The notes beneath the pieces were generated by a model. The model did no database searches. It saw only the letters and a list, made by a program, of their open reading frames with translations, and was not told the origin of the DNA. Source: Acetobacter suratthaniensis (GTDB lineage: Bacteria > Pseudomonadota > Alphaproteobacteria > Acetobacterales > Acetobacteraceae). Taken from it: DNA of 64,000 nt. Shown piece after piece: positions 46,255-57,023 of this stretch. The stretch is taken from assembly GCF_017377745.1 (NCBI RefSeq), contig NZ_JAFVMG010000002.1, forward strand, positions 62,001-126,000, in the 5' to 3' direction. Position 1 is the first letter of the stretch. The number at the start of each line of letters is the position of its first letter. The translations under genes and the position numbers were made by a program.

Positions 46255-47657
46255 CAGACCAGCTCCCTCACATCCGTCAGGCACCCTGTAACCGCCGCAG
46301 CCGCAGCCATAGCAGGCGAAAGCAGGTGGGTACGACCACCCGGCCCCTGCCGTCCTTCAAAATTACGGTTGGAGGTGGACGCACAGCGCTGCCCCGGTGT
46401 CAGGCGGTCGGGGTTCATGCCCAGACACATCGAGCAACCTGCCTCGCGCCATTCAAACCCGGCATCGAGAAAGATCTTGTCCAGACCTTCTTCCTCGGCC
46501 TGACGCTTCACATTGCCCGAACCAGGCACGATCATGGCGCGGACACCCTGCGCCACCTTACGCCCTTCGGCCACGAGGGCTGCGGCCCGCAGGTCTTCAA
46601 TACGGCTGTTGGTGCACGAGCCGATAAAGACAACATCAACCGGTGTCCCGGCAATGGCCTGCCCCGCCTGCAGGCCCATATAGTCAAGCATGCGCTGCAT
46701 CTGAACCCGGCGGGCCTCATCAGGCTCCTGCGCCGGGTCGGGCACAGCACCACTGATCGGCAACACCGTTTCGGGGCTGGTGCCCCATGTCAGGGTTGGG
46801 CTGATATCTTCTGCCCGCAGGGTCACTTCTTTATCGAAATGTGCGCCTTCGTCGGTCGAAAGCGTTTTCCAGTACGCAACAGCACGGTCGAAATCCTCGC
46901 CCTTGGGGGCAAAGGGGCGGCCACGCACATACTCGAAGGTCGTGTCATCCGGGGCGACAAGCCCTGCGCGTGCACCGGCCTCGATCGACATGTTGCACAG
47001 CGTCATGCGGCCCGCCATGTCCAGACCGCGTATGGCCGAACCCGCGAATTCAATCACATGACCCGTGCCACCCGCCGTGCCGATATGCCCGATGATCGCC
47101 AGCATAATGTCCTTGGCGGAAACACCATGGCCCGGCACGCCCTCAACGGTCACGCGCATGTTCTTGGCCGGTCTTTGCAGAATGGTCTGCGTGGCCATCA
47201 CATGCTCGACTTCGGAGGTGCCGATACCGAATGCCAGAGAGCCCATGGCGCCATGTGTGGAGGTATGGGAGTCCCCACACACAATGGTCATGCCCGGCAG
47301 GGAAATACCCTGCTCTGGCCCGACTACATGCACGATCCCCTGATTGGCTGAAAGCAGCGGGAAATACGGAACCCCGAATTCCTTTACGTTGCGTTCCAGC
47401 GTTTCAATCTGATTGCGGCTTTCGGGTTCCTCGATCGGCTGGGTGCGATCCGAGGTCGGGACATTATGATCCACCACGGCAATCGTCCGCTCGGGATGAC
47501 GCAGGCGCCGCCCGGCCAGACGCAGCCCTTCGAACGCCTGAGGACTGGTGACCTCATGCACAAGATGACGGTCTATATAAAGAATGGAGGTGCCATCGGG
47601 CAGAGTTTCCACGACATGATCATCCCAGATCTTGTCGAACAACGTGCGCGGCGCCAT
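46254..47657 (-). CDS. leuC: 3-isopropylmalate dehydratase large subunit
   Basis: LeuC isomerises 2- to 3-isopropylmalate with a [4Fe-4S] cluster. About 467 residues. Cluster cysteines are in [16 protein letters not shown] and in [33 protein letters not shown] is also typical. I prefer the ATG at 47657 (MAPRTLFDK), which has GGAG eight bases upstream; a GTG at 47663 would be too close. Neighbours are rplS upstream and leuD downstream. Confidence 0.97.
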   Translation of the reverse strand: MAPRTLFDKIWDDHVVETLPDGTSILYIDRHLVHEVTSPQAFEGLRLAGRRLRHPERTIAVVDHNVPTSDRTQPIEEPESRNQIETLERNVKEFGVPYFPLLSANQGIVHVVGPEQGISLPGMTIVCGDSHTSTHGAMGSLAFGIGTSEVEHVMATQTILQRPAKNMRVTVEGVPGHGVSAKDIMLAIIGHIGTAGGTGHVIEFAGSAIRGLDMAGRMTLCNMSIEAGARAGLVAPDDTTFEYVRGRPFAPKGEDFDRAVAYWKTLSTDEGAHFDKEVTLRAEDISPTLTWGTSPETVLPISGAVPDPAQEPDEARRVQMQRMLDYMGLQAGQAIAGTPVDVVFIGSCTNSRIEDLRAAALVAEGRKVAQGVRAMIVPGSGNVKRQAEEEGLDKIFLDAGFEWREAGCSMCLGMNPDRLTPGQRCASTSNRNFEGRQGPGGRTHLLSPAMAAAAAVTGCLTDVRELV

Positions 47658-47804
47658 GGCCACCTCTCCTTCTTATCCTGCCCTGTTTATGCCGTGGGTC
47701 AAAACAGCGGGGCGGTGTGCTTTATATATGGTGAGCAAGAGCCACAAAGCCCAAGCCTAAGACCCGAAATTAACGCAGGTTGTCATGATACCCGCATGCA
47801 CACG

Positions 47805-47836
47805 AAAACCCGGCCAGCCTTTTGCGCCAACCGGGC
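47805..47836 (-). terminator. Terminator of rplS
   Basis: On the minus strand CCCGGTTGGC pairs with GCTGGCCGGG (two G-U pairs) around GCAAAAG and is followed by TTTTC. It lies about 80 bases after the rplS stop, and separates it from leuC. Confidence 0.6.
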
Positions 47837-47915
47837 CAGCAGGCCACAAAGAGCCTGTTCGCGCGCGAGTCATGATGGCCCGAAAGCCACCATGACTAAT
47901 CAGCCCGTTACCGGA

Positions 47916-48299
47916 TCAACCGGCGACCGGAGCAACCACTTCACGCGGGCGCTCGGCAATACGAGCGGACTTGCCGCTACGGCCACGCAGGTAATACAGC
48001 TTCGCGCGACGCACCTTACCACGACGCACGACCTTGATTTCGGCCACGGTCGGGGCATAGAGCGGGAATACGCGCTCGACACCTTCACCGTTGGAAATCT
48101 TGCGCACGGTGAAGTTGCTGTTCAGGCCCTTGTTGGAACGGGCAATCACAACGCCTTCAAACGCCTGCAGACGCACGCGCTCGCCTTCCTTAACCTGCAC
48201 GGACACGCGCACGGTGTCGCCTGCTTCGAATTCCGGAACAGGGCGTTCCGCTGTCAGCCGCGCGATTTCCGCAGCTTCGTACTGCTGAATGATATTCAT
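47916..48299 (-). CDS. rplS: 50S ribosomal protein L19
   Basis: A 127-residue protein starting [20 protein letters not shown], with [20 protein letters not shown] and [20 protein letters not shown]. The open frame extends upstream to 48398, but the ATG at 48299 gives the known N-terminus. It lies 14 bases after trmD in the ffh-rpsP-rimM-trmD-rplS cluster. The C-terminus (about 115-127) is slightly extended. Confidence 0.98.
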   Translation of the reverse strand: MNIIQQYEAAEIARLTAERPVPEFEAGDTVRVSVQVKEGERVRLQAFEGVVIARSNKGLNSNFTVRKISNGEGVERVFPLYAPTVAEIKVVRRGKVRRAKLYYLRGRSGKSARIAERPREVVAPVAG

Positions 48300-48313
48300 C
48301 TCGGTATCCTTCC

Positions 48314-49066
48314 TCAAACCCCTAACTGGCGTGTCTGTGCGGCCCCGCCCACAGCTACAGCCCTGTTTGTTTCCTTGCGGGCCAGCCAGGCGGACCACAG
48401 ATCCGGCCTTCTTTCCCGCGTTGTTTCTTCCGCCTGCCCACGCCGCCAGGCCGCAATGGCGGCATGGTTACCTGATAGCAGGATTTCCGGCACGGCACGC
48501 CCTTCCCACTCAGCGGGACGAGTGTAGTGCGGATACTCCAGCAGCCCTTCGGAAAAACTTTCCTCCACGCCGCTTTCCTCGCTCCCCATCACGCCGGGCA
48601 GCAGGCGCACGCACGCATCCAGCAGAACCAGCGCTGCGGTTTCTCCACCAGAGAGAACATAATCCCCGATGGAAACCTCCTCAACGCCACGCGCCTGCAA
48701 CACGCGCTCATCCACCCCTTCAAACCGCCCGCACAGCAACGTAACCCCCGGCCCCTGCGCATAGCGGCGCACGGTCTGCTGGGTTAACGGCCTGCCGCGT
48801 GGCGTCAGATAGACCACGGGCACACCCGCAGGCACATCCGCAGCGCTGATGGCGGCATCGGCCACATCCGGCCGAATGACCATGCCCGCGCCACCGCCAA
48901 AGGGCGTATCGTCCACAGCCCGGTGCCGCCCCAGCCCATGCTGGCGCAGATCTTCGGTCCGGCACGACCACACCCCCGCTTCCAGCGCTCTCCCGGCAAG
49001 GGAAAGCCCCAGAGGCCCCGGAAACATTTCCGGAAACAGCGTCAGCACCGTGGCATGCCATGTCAT
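48314..49066 (-). CDS. trmD: tRNA (guanine-N1)-methyltransferase
   Basis: TrmD makes m1G37 in tRNA and prevents frameshifting. The 250 residues contain [15 protein letters not shown]-like (here [20 protein letters not shown]), [27 protein letters not shown] and the trefoil-knot SAM site [19 protein letters not shown]. The overlap with rimM is four bases (ATGA). Confidence 0.98.
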   Translation of the reverse strand: MTWHATVLTLFPEMFPGPLGLSLAGRALEAGVWSCRTEDLRQHGLGRHRAVDDTPFGGGAGMVIRPDVADAAISAADVPAGVPVVYLTPRGRPLTQQTVRRYAQGPGVTLLCGRFEGVDERVLQARGVEEVSIGDYVLSGGETAALVLLDACVRLLPGVMGSEESGVEESFSEGLLEYPHYTRPAEWEGRAVPEILLSGNHAAIAAWRRGQAEETTRERRPDLWSAWLARKETNRAVAVGGAAQTRQLGV

Positions 49067-49605
49067 GCCGACACCCCGGCCTGCACCTGACGCCCCACAC
49101 CCCGACCTTCCTCCCCCGCGACATCAGTCGGGCGGATTACGCTCACGGTACGTTGCTTCAGGTCAACCTGAGGCACACAGGCTTTTGTAAATGGCACAAG
49201 CACGCCGCCTGCCAGTTCAAGACTGGCTCCGGCACCGTAATCATGCACCATGGCCACCCGCCCCAGAGAAAGACCATTTTCGAACGCTTCCATACCGATC
49301 AGATCGGCATGATAGAATTCTTCTTCCTCTGGCTCGGGCAAGGCCTCACGCGGCACATAAAGCCGCATGTTCACCAAAGCCTGCGCCTGCGTGCGGTCAG
49401 CAACAGGCCGACCCTGCGCATCCATCAGTTCCGCAACACCTTCCCCGCCGCGCCAACGCAAAGACCAGCGACGGCCCTGCGCATCAAGCAGCGCCTCATA
49501 CTGTTCCAGCGAGGCGGGATCTTCCGCATAGGAGCGCACGCGCACAAGGCCGCGCACTCCATGCGGTTTCCCCACAACACCGATCAGGATGAGATCAGGA
49601 GACAT
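49063..49605 (-). CDS. rimM: Ribosome maturation factor RimM
   Basis: RimM binds S19 and assists 16S rRNA processing. The 180 residues begin [20 protein letters not shown]; the C-terminal PRC-barrel starts near [17 protein letters not shown] and includes [20 protein letters not shown]. It lies 17 bases after rpsP and overlaps trmD. Confidence 0.96.
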   Translation of the reverse strand: MSPDLILIGVVGKPHGVRGLVRVRSYAEDPASLEQYEALLDAQGRRWSLRWRGGEGVAELMDAQGRPVADRTQAQALVNMRLYVPREALPEPEEEEFYHADLIGMEAFENGLSLGRVAMVHDYGAGASLELAGGVLVPFTKACVPQVDLKQRTVSVIRPTDVAGEEGRGVGRQVQAGVSA

Positions 49606-49622
49606 GGCGGTTCAGACGGGTT

Positions 49623-49973
49623 TCAGGCTGCGGCTTCTGCTGCCTTGGCGGCAGCGGCGGCACGTTCCTGAGCACGCTTCTTGGGAGCGGACTTCTTGGG
49701 CTGCTCACGGAAAGCGGGCTTTTCGGCCAGACCAGCGTTACCCAGGAAGCGGGCAACACGATCGGTCGGCTGCGCGCCCTGAGAAAGCCAGTGCGTGATA
49801 CGCTCACCAACCAGACGCACGCGCTCGGCGTGGTCGGACGGCAGCATGGGGTTGTATGCGCCCACCTTTTCAATGAAACGGCCATCGCGCGGGCTACGGC
49901 TGTCAGCCACAACGATGTGGTAGTAGGGGCGCTTCTTTGCACCCGCACGGGCGAGACGAATTTTAAGACTCAT
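49623..49973 (-). CDS. rpsP: 30S ribosomal protein S16
   Basis: A 116-residue protein: [20 protein letters not shown], then [20 protein letters not shown] and an Ala/Lys-rich C-terminus (about 85-116) typical of alphaproteobacteria. It follows ffh by 62 bases. Confidence 0.98.
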   Translation of the reverse strand: MSLKIRLARAGAKKRPYYHIVVADSRSPRDGRFIEKVGAYNPMLPSDHAERVRLVGERITHWLSQGAQPTDRVARFLGNAGLAEKPAFREQPKKSAPKKRAQERAAAAAKAAEAAA

Positions 49974-50035
49974 TCGGACTTACTCCAGACCCAAAAACAA
50001 AAACCCGAAAACGTAACCGACGGAAACAGACCGCA

Positions 50036-51436
50036 TCAGCGGAAAGGAGGCATACCGGGTCCACCCGGCGGGCCTCCGCCCATTCCCTTAGGCATGAGCG
50101 CGGACATCCCCTGGCGCATGAGACCTTTCACACCCAGTTTGTTGAAGCGCTTCATCATGGAGGACATCATATCAAACTGCTTGAGCAGCTTGTTGACATC
50201 CTGAACCGTTGTCCCTGACCCGGCGGCAATACGCTTCTTGCGTGACGCCTTGATGATGGAGGGCGCGCGGCGCTCCCCCTTGGTCATGGAAGAAATAATG
50301 GCAAGGTGACGCTTGAGGATGGACTGATCGAGATCCTTGTCCCCAATCGCTTCCTTGATCTTGCCCATGCCCGGCAGCATGCCCAGAATACCGGAAATGG
50401 AACCAAGCTTGTTGATCTGGCGGATCTGGGAGGCATAGTCGTCCAGATCGAATTTGCCAGCCATCATACGCTTGGCAAGACGCTCACCTTCCTCATGGTC
50501 GAGGGTATCGGCGGCTTTTTCCACCAGGCCTGCAATATCACCCAGACCGAGAATACGGCCAGCAACACGCTCGGGGTGGAACTCTTCCAGCGCATCGAGC
50601 TTTTCGCCCGAACCCGTCAGCTTGATGGGGGCGCCGGTAATGGCCTTCATGGACAGGGCGGCACCACCACGGGCATCGCCATCCATACGGGTCATGACAA
50701 CGCCACTGACACCGACTGCTTCGTTAAACAGCTTGGCCGTGTTGACCGCGTCCTGCCCGGTCATGGCGTCCACAACCAGCAGGGTTTCCGCCGGGTTGAC
50801 CACATCACGGATCTGGCGGACTTCGTCCATCAGGGCTTCGTCAATGGACAGGCGACCGGCCGTATCCAGAATGACGACATCATACCCTTCGCGCCGGCCT
50901 GTTTCCATGGCGCGGCGGGCGATCTCGACCGGGGTCTGCCCGGCAACAATCGGCAGGGAAACCACACCCGCCTGCGTGGCAAGCTGGGCAAGCTGCAACT
51001 GCGCCGCCGGGCGCTGGGTATCCAGCGAGGCCAGTAGCACTTTCTTGCGCTCACGCTCATGCAGGCGCAGGGCGATCTTGCCAGAGGTCGTGGTTTTACC
51101 CGACCCCTGCAAACCCACCATCAGCACCGGCACCGGCGGCACCGCGCTGAGGTTGAGCGGCACGGCACCCGCGCCGCCAAGGGCGTCAATCAGGGCATCG
51201 TTAACGATTTTGGCAACTGCCTGACCGGGAGAGATGCTGTCCAGCACCTCATGCCCGACGGCACGCTCACGCACCTTGTTAACGAAGTCTTTTACGACAG
51301 GCAGCGCAACGTCCGCATCCAGCATGGCCAGACGGACTTCGCGCATTGCCTCCATCACGTCGGCTTCGGACAGCGCGCCACGTTTTGCGAGCCCGTCAAA
51401 AACCCCGGAAAGCCTGCCTGAAAGCGCTTCGAACAC
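50036..51436 (-). CDS. ffh: Signal recognition particle protein Ffh
   Basis: Ffh binds signal sequences and SRP RNA and targets membrane proteins with FtsY. About 466 residues from a GTG at 51436 (FEALSGRLSGVFDGLAKRG). The GTPase domain has MVGLQGSGKTTTSGKIALRL, DTAGRLSIDEAL and TRMDGDARGGAALS. The M domain has LGMLPGMGKIKEAIG and KASRKKRIAAGSGTTVQDVN, and ends in a Met/Gly/Pro-rich tail. A candidate promoter is at 51509-51537. Confidence 0.97.
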   Translation of the reverse strand: MFEALSGRLSGVFDGLAKRGALSEADVMEAMREVRLAMLDADVALPVVKDFVNKVRERAVGHEVLDSISPGQAVAKIVNDALIDALGGAGAVPLNLSAVPPVPVLMVGLQGSGKTTTSGKIALRLHERERKKVLLASLDTQRPAAQLQLAQLATQAGVVSLPIVAGQTPVEIARRAMETGRREGYDVVILDTAGRLSIDEALMDEVRQIRDVVNPAETLLVVDAMTGQDAVNTAKLFNEAVGVSGVVMTRMDGDARGGAALSMKAITGAPIKLTGSGEKLDALEEFHPERVAGRILGLGDIAGLVEKAADTLDHEEGERLAKRMMAGKFDLDDYASQIRQINKLGSISGILGMLPGMGKIKEAIGDKDLDQSILKRHLAIISSMTKGERRAPSIIKASRKKRIAAGSGTTVQDVNKLLKQFDMMSSMMKRFNKLGVKGLMRQGMSALMPKGMGGGPPGGPGMPPFR

Positions 51437-51508
51437 CAGTACAATACCCCATAACAAAACGCGCCACTGCGCGAAAACTCGCGAGGTGGCGGTTCTTTGT
51501 GTGAGACG

Positions 51509-51537
51509 GGGTTAGGCCATCACCTTCCCCCTGTCAA
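51509..51537 (-). promoter_or_regulatory. Candidate promoter of ffh
   Basis: A perfect TTGACA (51537-51532) followed after 17 bases by TAACCC (51514-51509), about 75 bases upstream of the ffh start. The -10 is weak. Predicted by eye. Confidence 0.4.
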
Positions 51538-51573
51538 GATCTTTGCGGGCAGGCCCCGACCCGCCCGACCCCT

Positions 51574-52311
51574 TTAGCCCTGACGGAACAGAACCAGAAA
51601 GCGCGCGGCGTGTTCCACCTCATCCTGCATGGCGGCCATACGGTCAGTTACCTCGGGGTCTTCCCCCCAGACCGCCATCTGCGCACGCTCATCCAGCGTG
51701 GCACAGGCTGCCAGCACTGCTGGAGACGCTGCCTCGCGTAGCAGAGCCAGCCCCAGCACGAGGCTCCCAAGCGCTGGAGCCGCAACCCCCAGCACCGCCA
51801 GTTCGGCATCTGAACAGGCGGCCAGCGCAGCCCGTAGAGCCTCAACGGCCTGTTCGGGCTGGGGTATGGGCATAACGCCCTGCGTCACCTCAAGCCGTGC
51901 ACCGGTCTCGCGCGCCAGCCAGTCCAGCCAGGGGTCCCATTCCATACGCTGCCGGTCGCCCAGAGCAGGATTGGCACCATCGCGGTAACACAGCAGATCG
52001 CTGCCCGCATACGCCAGCAGACTGGCCCGCACACCTTCACGCGCCCCCGGAATCCTCTCAAGCATGGAGCCGGCAATGCCCGTCAGCGGCAGTTCCGCCG
52101 GAGTAAAGCTGCCATCGGCCGTTTGCCCGGCCGCACGCCATTCCGCCGCCAGTGCCTCAGCCAGAGCCCGCGAGGGTACGCAGAGCGGCATTCTACCCGG
52201 CAGTCTTACGCCCCGGCCATCAAGCTGCACGGCGTAACCACCCCCCTCCTGCACAACATCCACCTGTTTCCAGAAACGCTTGCGTGCGGATGACTGCTGG
52301 GGCGCGCTCAT
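51574..52311 (-). CDS. ATP12 family F1-ATPase assembly chaperone
   Basis: A 245-residue protein. ATP12 in mitochondria binds the F1 alpha subunit during assembly; alphaproteobacteria carry the homologue. It starts with the family segment KRFWKQVDVVQEGGGYAVQL, DGRGVRLPGRMPLCVPS, then LAEALAAEWRA. LLAYAGSDLLCYRDGANPAL and EWDPWLDWLARETGARLEV follow. The start overlaps the asmA-like stop by four bases. No atp genes are in the window. Confidence 0.9.
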   Translation of the reverse strand: MSAPQQSSARKRFWKQVDVVQEGGGYAVQLDGRGVRLPGRMPLCVPSRALAEALAAEWRAAGQTADGSFTPAELPLTGIAGSMLERIPGAREGVRASLLAYAGSDLLCYRDGANPALGDRQRMEWDPWLDWLARETGARLEVTQGVMPIPQPEQAVEALRAALAACSDAELAVLGVAAPALGSLVLGLALLREAASPAVLAACATLDERAQMAVWGEDPEVTDRMAAMQDEVEHAARFLVLFRQG

Positions 52312-54497
52312 CGGAACAGCCCCAGACCCTGCAGAAGGTTCATGATCTTTTCTCCCTTACCGCTTTTTTTCGCAGGGGCCGCTGGCCCCGCAACCCCTTC
52401 GCGCGCAGTAGACAGCAGGGCTGGGCAGGAATCCGCGCTGCTGTCATCACCACCGATCGTGACACCATAACGCCCGCCGGTATCCGCATCCAGCGCGGGC
52501 CGTGGTGCCGCGACCGTTCCCCCCACCCGTATGCGCGAAGCCGCCGAAGCGCCGCCAAGCTGAAGGCGTGGCGACAGATGCAGATCAAGCGCCCCCGAAC
52601 CCAGACCAACGGTGCCGCTGCCATCAAGCTGCACAAATTCGCTTTGCAGGCCCAGCGTGTCGATATGCGCCACATCGCCACCAAGCTGCATATGCGCACC
52701 AAAGCAGCGCACCGGCATCCAGCCTTTCAGGTGCGGCGCCTGCGGCCCCAGTAGCGCTTTAACCAGAGTGGCGTTAATCCCGCCATCCACCACGGACAAC
52801 CCAAGATGCCCGGCCAGTGTCTGCCGCCGGGTAGCGCTATCATGCCCCTGCGCCGAAACAGCCCCCGCCACCAGCAGGTTGCCCCGCATGTCCTGCGGCA
52901 GGCCAAGCCATGTCTGCACAGCGGAAAGCGGCAGTATGACCGGGCTGGCCTTAAGGGCAAAATGCGGCCCATCGGCTGCGGGCGTTATATCCACCCGTGC
53001 CGACTGCGCGATACCGCTCCCCTGCGCTGTCAGCGGGGCAAGGCTCAGTTGCCCGGCCTGCGCCACAACATGCGCCACAAGGTCAGTCCAGCCCGTTCCC
53101 TGCCATGTCAGGCTGCGGGCACTGACATCGCCCACCCCTGACAGTGCAGCCAGCACCTGCTCCGCATCCTGCGCTTTCAGTAGCTTGAGCGTATCGGGGG
53201 TCTCTACATGGGCATTGACCCGCACCCCTTGCAGGGCAGGCAAAGCGGCATCGGGGGCAAGCTCTTCAAGCGCTCCCTGCATATCCAGAGCGGTATGCCC
53301 CACCCCGGCCGTGCCGCTGACATGCAGATGCGCCGCACCCTGCTCCAAAGACAGATCAACCGGCAAAGCCTGTGGTCTGGCACTCCAACCGCCCAGCACA
53401 CCCGCCGAACCCGCAACCGAAACCGGCTGCCCGCCAACCTGCCCGACCAGATGCACCGCCACCGGGCCTGCCGGGCTGTTTGCATCGACACTGAGGCCAG
53501 CAAGAGAGGCCCCCGTGAGCCAGCGCCCGATATCCAGAGCCGCTATGCGCGCATGCAGGCGCTGGATGCCGGGCTGATCCCCCCTGCCATCCAGCGCCAG
53601 ATCAAGCGAAACATTTTGCCCGGCGGGCACCCCGGCATGGGGGAAAAACACATTAAGGTCGGACAGTTGGGCCAATGAGCCCCCTACCGTCAGGCGGTAA
53701 CCCAACGCCCCGCCATCAGCCCCGGAAGACGAGGGCTGAGCAGGCAGCAAAGCGCCGTCAAGATGGGCCATACCGGCATCACGACCATCCACCTTCACGG
53801 CAAGGCGCAAGGCCAGAGGCAACGGAGCAGCTCCCCACGCAAGGAGCGGGCCGGTCTGGCCTGTCAGCACGAAATGCCCACGGCCTTTTTCGCCTTCGAC
53901 ATGCCAGTCGGTCATGGCGCCATCCAGCCCAGTCAGGCGGGCCTGACTGAGTTGGAGCGTACCGGAGCGGTGGGTCTGCGCACTATCCCAGCTGATATCA
54001 GCCTGAGTGAGCGTGCAGTCCGACAGACCGACATTCCAGTGCAACTGCCCCTGTGCGGGGCCAAGGCTGGCCTGTGCCCCACCATCAGCCTGTCCATCGC
54101 CTGCGCCCTGAGCCTGAACTTTGGCCTGCGTCCTGCCATCGGGCAGGCGATGCAGCCGCACATGAGGCTGAACGATACTGACAGAGCGGAAAATGACCTT
54201 ATGGGAAAATAGCGGCAGCAGAGACAGTCTGGCCCGCACCTGCTCAATGCTCAGCACATCCTCGCCCAGACCATTGGCGGCGGAAAGCGTGACATCCCGC
54301 GCTTCCACCCAAGGATATGGCAGAATCCAGACATGCAGGGTGCCGATATGGAGGCTGCGCCCGGTCTTTAACTGCACCGCGTCAACCAGCCGGGTACGCA
54401 GCCAGTCGGCATCCTGTGTAGCGGATACGATACTGCCACCGCCCACCAGCAGCACCGCTGCTCCGGCCAGCAGGCCGATTTTCCGTTTCAGACCCAT
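52308..54497 (-). CDS. AsmA family protein
   Basis: A 729-residue protein with one N-terminal membrane helix (KIGLLAGAAVLLVGGGSIVS) and a long periplasmic part rich in beta strands. It begins with AsmA-type features (LHIGTLHVWILPYPWVEARD, SIVQPHVRLHRLPDGR) and ends with the AsmA_2 region (LSVVDGGINATLVKALLG, VAHIDTLGLQSEFVQLDGSG). Large AsmA/TamB-like proteins are thought to move phospholipids between membranes. It is between the RluA-type gene and atp12 on the same strand. Confidence 0.85.
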   Translation of the reverse strand: MGLKRKIGLLAGAAVLLVGGGSIVSATQDADWLRTRLVDAVQLKTGRSLHIGTLHVWILPYPWVEARDVTLSAANGLGEDVLSIEQVRARLSLLPLFSHKVIFRSVSIVQPHVRLHRLPDGRTQAKVQAQGAGDGQADGGAQASLGPAQGQLHWNVGLSDCTLTQADISWDSAQTHRSGTLQLSQARLTGLDGAMTDWHVEGEKGRGHFVLTGQTGPLLAWGAAPLPLALRLAVKVDGRDAGMAHLDGALLPAQPSSSGADGGALGYRLTVGGSLAQLSDLNVFFPHAGVPAGQNVSLDLALDGRGDQPGIQRLHARIAALDIGRWLTGASLAGLSVDANSPAGPVAVHLVGQVGGQPVSVAGSAGVLGGWSARPQALPVDLSLEQGAAHLHVSGTAGVGHTALDMQGALEELAPDAALPALQGVRVNAHVETPDTLKLLKAQDAEQVLAALSGVGDVSARSLTWQGTGWTDLVAHVVAQAGQLSLAPLTAQGSGIAQSARVDITPAADGPHFALKASPVILPLSAVQTWLGLPQDMRGNLLVAGAVSAQGHDSATRRQTLAGHLGLSVVDGGINATLVKALLGPQAPHLKGWMPVRCFGAHMQLGGDVAHIDTLGLQSEFVQLDGSGTVGLGSGALDLHLSPRLQLGGASAASRIRVGGTVAAPRPALDADTGGRYGVTIGGDDSSADSCPALLSTAREGVAGPAAPAKKSGKGEKIMNLLQGLGLFR

Positions 54498-54526
54498 AAG
54501 TGCCTCTCTGTTTCTGCTGCCCGCCC

Positions 54527-55507
54527 TTAGCCGCCCCGCCGCACGGGGGCAGGTGTGCTACCCGGCGTAAAGCCCAGATCGCGGAAGGTTCCGCGCATAT
54601 GGGCTGGCAGTTCCGCCGCCACAATCAACCTGCCACCTGCGGGGTGCGGAATGTCGAGCATACGCGCATGCAAATGAAGCTGATCGGTAAAGCCCGAAGG
54701 ATGCGCCGCCTCCCCTCCGTATTTGGGATCGCCCAGAATGGGTGTGCCAAGGGATTCGCAATGCACGCGCAATTGGTGAGTACGCCCGGTCAGGGGGGAC
54801 AGTTCCAGCCATGAGAACCGGCGCCCCGCCGAATCCAGAACCTGATAGGCCGAGCGGGCTGACTGGGCGTCCTTATCCGAGCGGTCGGCGGCAACGGTAA
54901 TCGCTCCCGGCCCGACACCAAGGCGCGCCAGCGGCTGGTCGATTTCGCCTGACTGCGGGTCAGGCCTGCCTACCACCACGGCCCAGTAAACCTTATGCAC
55001 ATCCCGCCCCCGGAAAGACGCCGCCAACTTGGCCGCAACGCCGGGCGTGCGCGCCAGCAGCAGCAGGCCCGATGTGTCACGGTCAATCCGGTGGACAAGA
55101 CGCGGGCGCGGGTCATCACCCTCGCGCAGACCATCAAGCATCATATCAACATGCCTAGTAATGCCCGGCCCGCCCTGCACTGCCAGCCCCGCAGGCTTGT
55201 TCAGCACAATAACCTGGGCATCCTGATAGATGACCATGCCGCGGATTTCGCGCACCAGACGCTCATCCAGCGGGCGCGGCACATCCCGCGCGGGCTTTGC
55301 CGCGACAGGGATTGGCGGCACGCGCACGGCCTGCCCCGGCTCAAGACGGGTGGACGCCTCAACCCGACGACCATCCACCCGGATCTGCCCGGTGCGGCAC
55401 AGTTTCTGTAACCCGCCCTGTGTCAGGTGCGGGTAATGACGGCGGAAATAACGGTCAAGGCGGATACCGGCCTCATCTTCCGTTACGCTCAAAGTGACAA
55501 CGCTCAT
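54527..55507 (-). CDS. RluA family pseudouridine synthase (RluC-like)
   Basis: This 326-residue enzyme converts uridine to pseudouridine in rRNA. The S4 RNA-binding domain is at about 10-70 (GIRLDRYFRRHYPHLTQGGL, GQIRVDGRRVE). The catalytic domain has IVLNKPAGLAVQGGPG and the catalytic Asp in LVHRIDRDTSGLLLLART, then GRTHQLRVHCESLGTPILGD. Length and S4 domain fit RluC, but RluD cannot be excluded. The ATG at 55507 lies 11 bases after the rarA stop; a long open extension upstream lies within rarA. Confidence 0.92.
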   Translation of the reverse strand: MSVVTLSVTEDEAGIRLDRYFRRHYPHLTQGGLQKLCRTGQIRVDGRRVEASTRLEPGQAVRVPPIPVAAKPARDVPRPLDERLVREIRGMVIYQDAQVIVLNKPAGLAVQGGPGITRHVDMMLDGLREGDDPRPRLVHRIDRDTSGLLLLARTPGVAAKLAASFRGRDVHKVYWAVVVGRPDPQSGEIDQPLARLGVGPGAITVAADRSDKDAQSARSAYQVLDSAGRRFSWLELSPLTGRTHQLRVHCESLGTPILGDPKYGGEAAHPSGFTDQLHLHARMLDIPHPAGGRLIVAAELPAHMRGTFRDLGFTPGSTPAPVRRGG

Positions 55508-55517
55508 GCTGCGATAT

Positions 55518-56888
55518 TCACGACTGGCGCCGTTCGCGCAAGCGTGACCATGTTTCCAGCCTGTGACGGACATCACGTTCATACCCCCGGCCTGTGGGGG
55601 TATAGAAGGTCTGCCGCCGCATGCCCTGCGGGAAATAATCCTGACCTGAAAAGCCTTCTTCGCTATCGTGGTCGTATTCATACCCCTTGCCGTAACCAAT
55701 ATCCTGCATCAGCCGGGTGGGGGCGTTCAGAATATGGGCGGGGGGCATCAGACTGCCGGTTGCCCGCGCCGCGCGCCGCGCCGCATTATAGGCCTTGTAA
55801 GAGGCGTTGGATTTGGGGGCTGTCGCCAGATGTACCACAAGCTGCGCCAGCGCCAGCTCTCCCTCTGGCGAGCCAAGCCGCTCATAGGTCTCCCACGCCG
55901 AAACCGCTAGCGGCAGGGCGTGCGGGTCGGCCATCCCCACATCTTCAGTAGCGAAGCGTGTCAGCCTGCGGGCCAGATAGCGCGGATCTTCCCCGCCTTC
56001 TAGCATACGGGCAAACCAGTATAGCGCCGCATCGGGGTCTGAACCACGCAGGGATTTATGCAGGGCGGAAATCAGGTTGTAATGCTCTTCCCGGTCGCGG
56101 TCATACAGGATCGCGCGGCGGGCGAGCAGTCTGGCCAGCGCCTTGGAATCCAGCACGCCGCTGTCCTTCAGGCTGAGAATCTGCTCGACCATGTTCAGCA
56201 GGTAACGGCCATCACCATCCGCCATGGCGCGCAGGGTGGCGCGGGCATCTTCCGTCAGGGGCAGGGTTACGTTTTCGGCCTGCTCTGCACGGGCCAGCAA
56301 GGCTTCCATTGCGACATCATCCAGCCGGTTCAGCACCATAACCTGACAGCGCGACAGCAGGGCGGAATTAAGCGCGAAGGAGGGGTTTTCGGTGGTAGCC
56401 CCCACCAGAACCACCGTGCCATCTTCCACCACTGGCAAAAAGCCATCCTGCTGGGCGCGGTTGAAACGATGGATTTCATCCACGAACAAAAGCGTGGCCC
56501 CACCGCCTTCTGCCCGCCTGCGCGCGACCTCAAAGGCTTTCTTGAGGTCAGCCACACCGGAGAATACGGCGGAAAGCTGCACAAACGTCAGCCCAGCAGC
56601 TTTAGCCAGCAGCCGGGCGATGGTGGTTTTGCCAACACCCGGCCCGCCCCACAGGATCAGACTGGCCAATGAGCCGCGCTCCAGCATACGGCTGAGCGCC
56701 CCCTCCGGCCCAAGGAGGTGCCCCTGCCCCACCACATCTGCCAGTGTTGCGGGGCGCAGCCTGTCGGCCAGCGGTTGTGTCAGGGCGGAGGAGGCAGACT
56801 CGGTGCCGCCTGCATTGTTTTGCGGCGGCGGAGCCTCGGAGCCAAAAAGATCCTCTCCCGCCAGAGGGGTGTCACGCCGTGCCGCCAT
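55518..56888 (-). CDS. rarA: Replication-associated recombination protein A (MgsA)
   Basis: RarA is a AAA+ ATPase acting at stalled replication forks. The 456 residues start after a 35-residue lead with PLADRLRPATLADVVGQGHL; Walker A is WGGPGVGKTTIARLLAKA, Walker B LLFVDEIHRFNRAQQDGFLP, then GATTENPSFALNSALLSRC. The tetramerisation region follows with YKAYNAARRAA. It is upstream of the RluA-type gene, 11 bases apart. Confidence 0.96.
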   Translation of the reverse strand: MAARRDTPLAGEDLFGSEAPPPQNNAGGTESASSALTQPLADRLRPATLADVVGQGHLLGPEGALSRMLERGSLASLILWGGPGVGKTTIARLLAKAAGLTFVQLSAVFSGVADLKKAFEVARRRAEGGGATLLFVDEIHRFNRAQQDGFLPVVEDGTVVLVGATTENPSFALNSALLSRCQVMVLNRLDDVAMEALLARAEQAENVTLPLTEDARATLRAMADGDGRYLLNMVEQILSLKDSGVLDSKALARLLARRAILYDRDREEHYNLISALHKSLRGSDPDAALYWFARMLEGGEDPRYLARRLTRFATEDVGMADPHALPLAVSAWETYERLGSPEGELALAQLVVHLATAPKSNASYKAYNAARRAARATGSLMPPAHILNAPTRLMQDIGYGKGYEYDHDSEEGFSGQDYFPQGMRRQTFYTPTGRGYERDVRHRLETWSRLRERRQS

Positions 56889-57023
56889 GGCTGAATATCC
56901 TGCTGCCTCTAAATATCAAATAAGTGCTACCCGCGCCCATACTGCCTGAAACAGCATGGGCAACGCTTTGCACAATATCACAACGCGCCGCCGGTTTTTC
57001 CAGCCCCCGCGGCTTGTTTTGGC

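Noticed and set aside
44731-46503. 590-codon open frame on the plus strand
   Set aside because: Spans leuB, leuD and the end of leuC in antisense; only a shadow.
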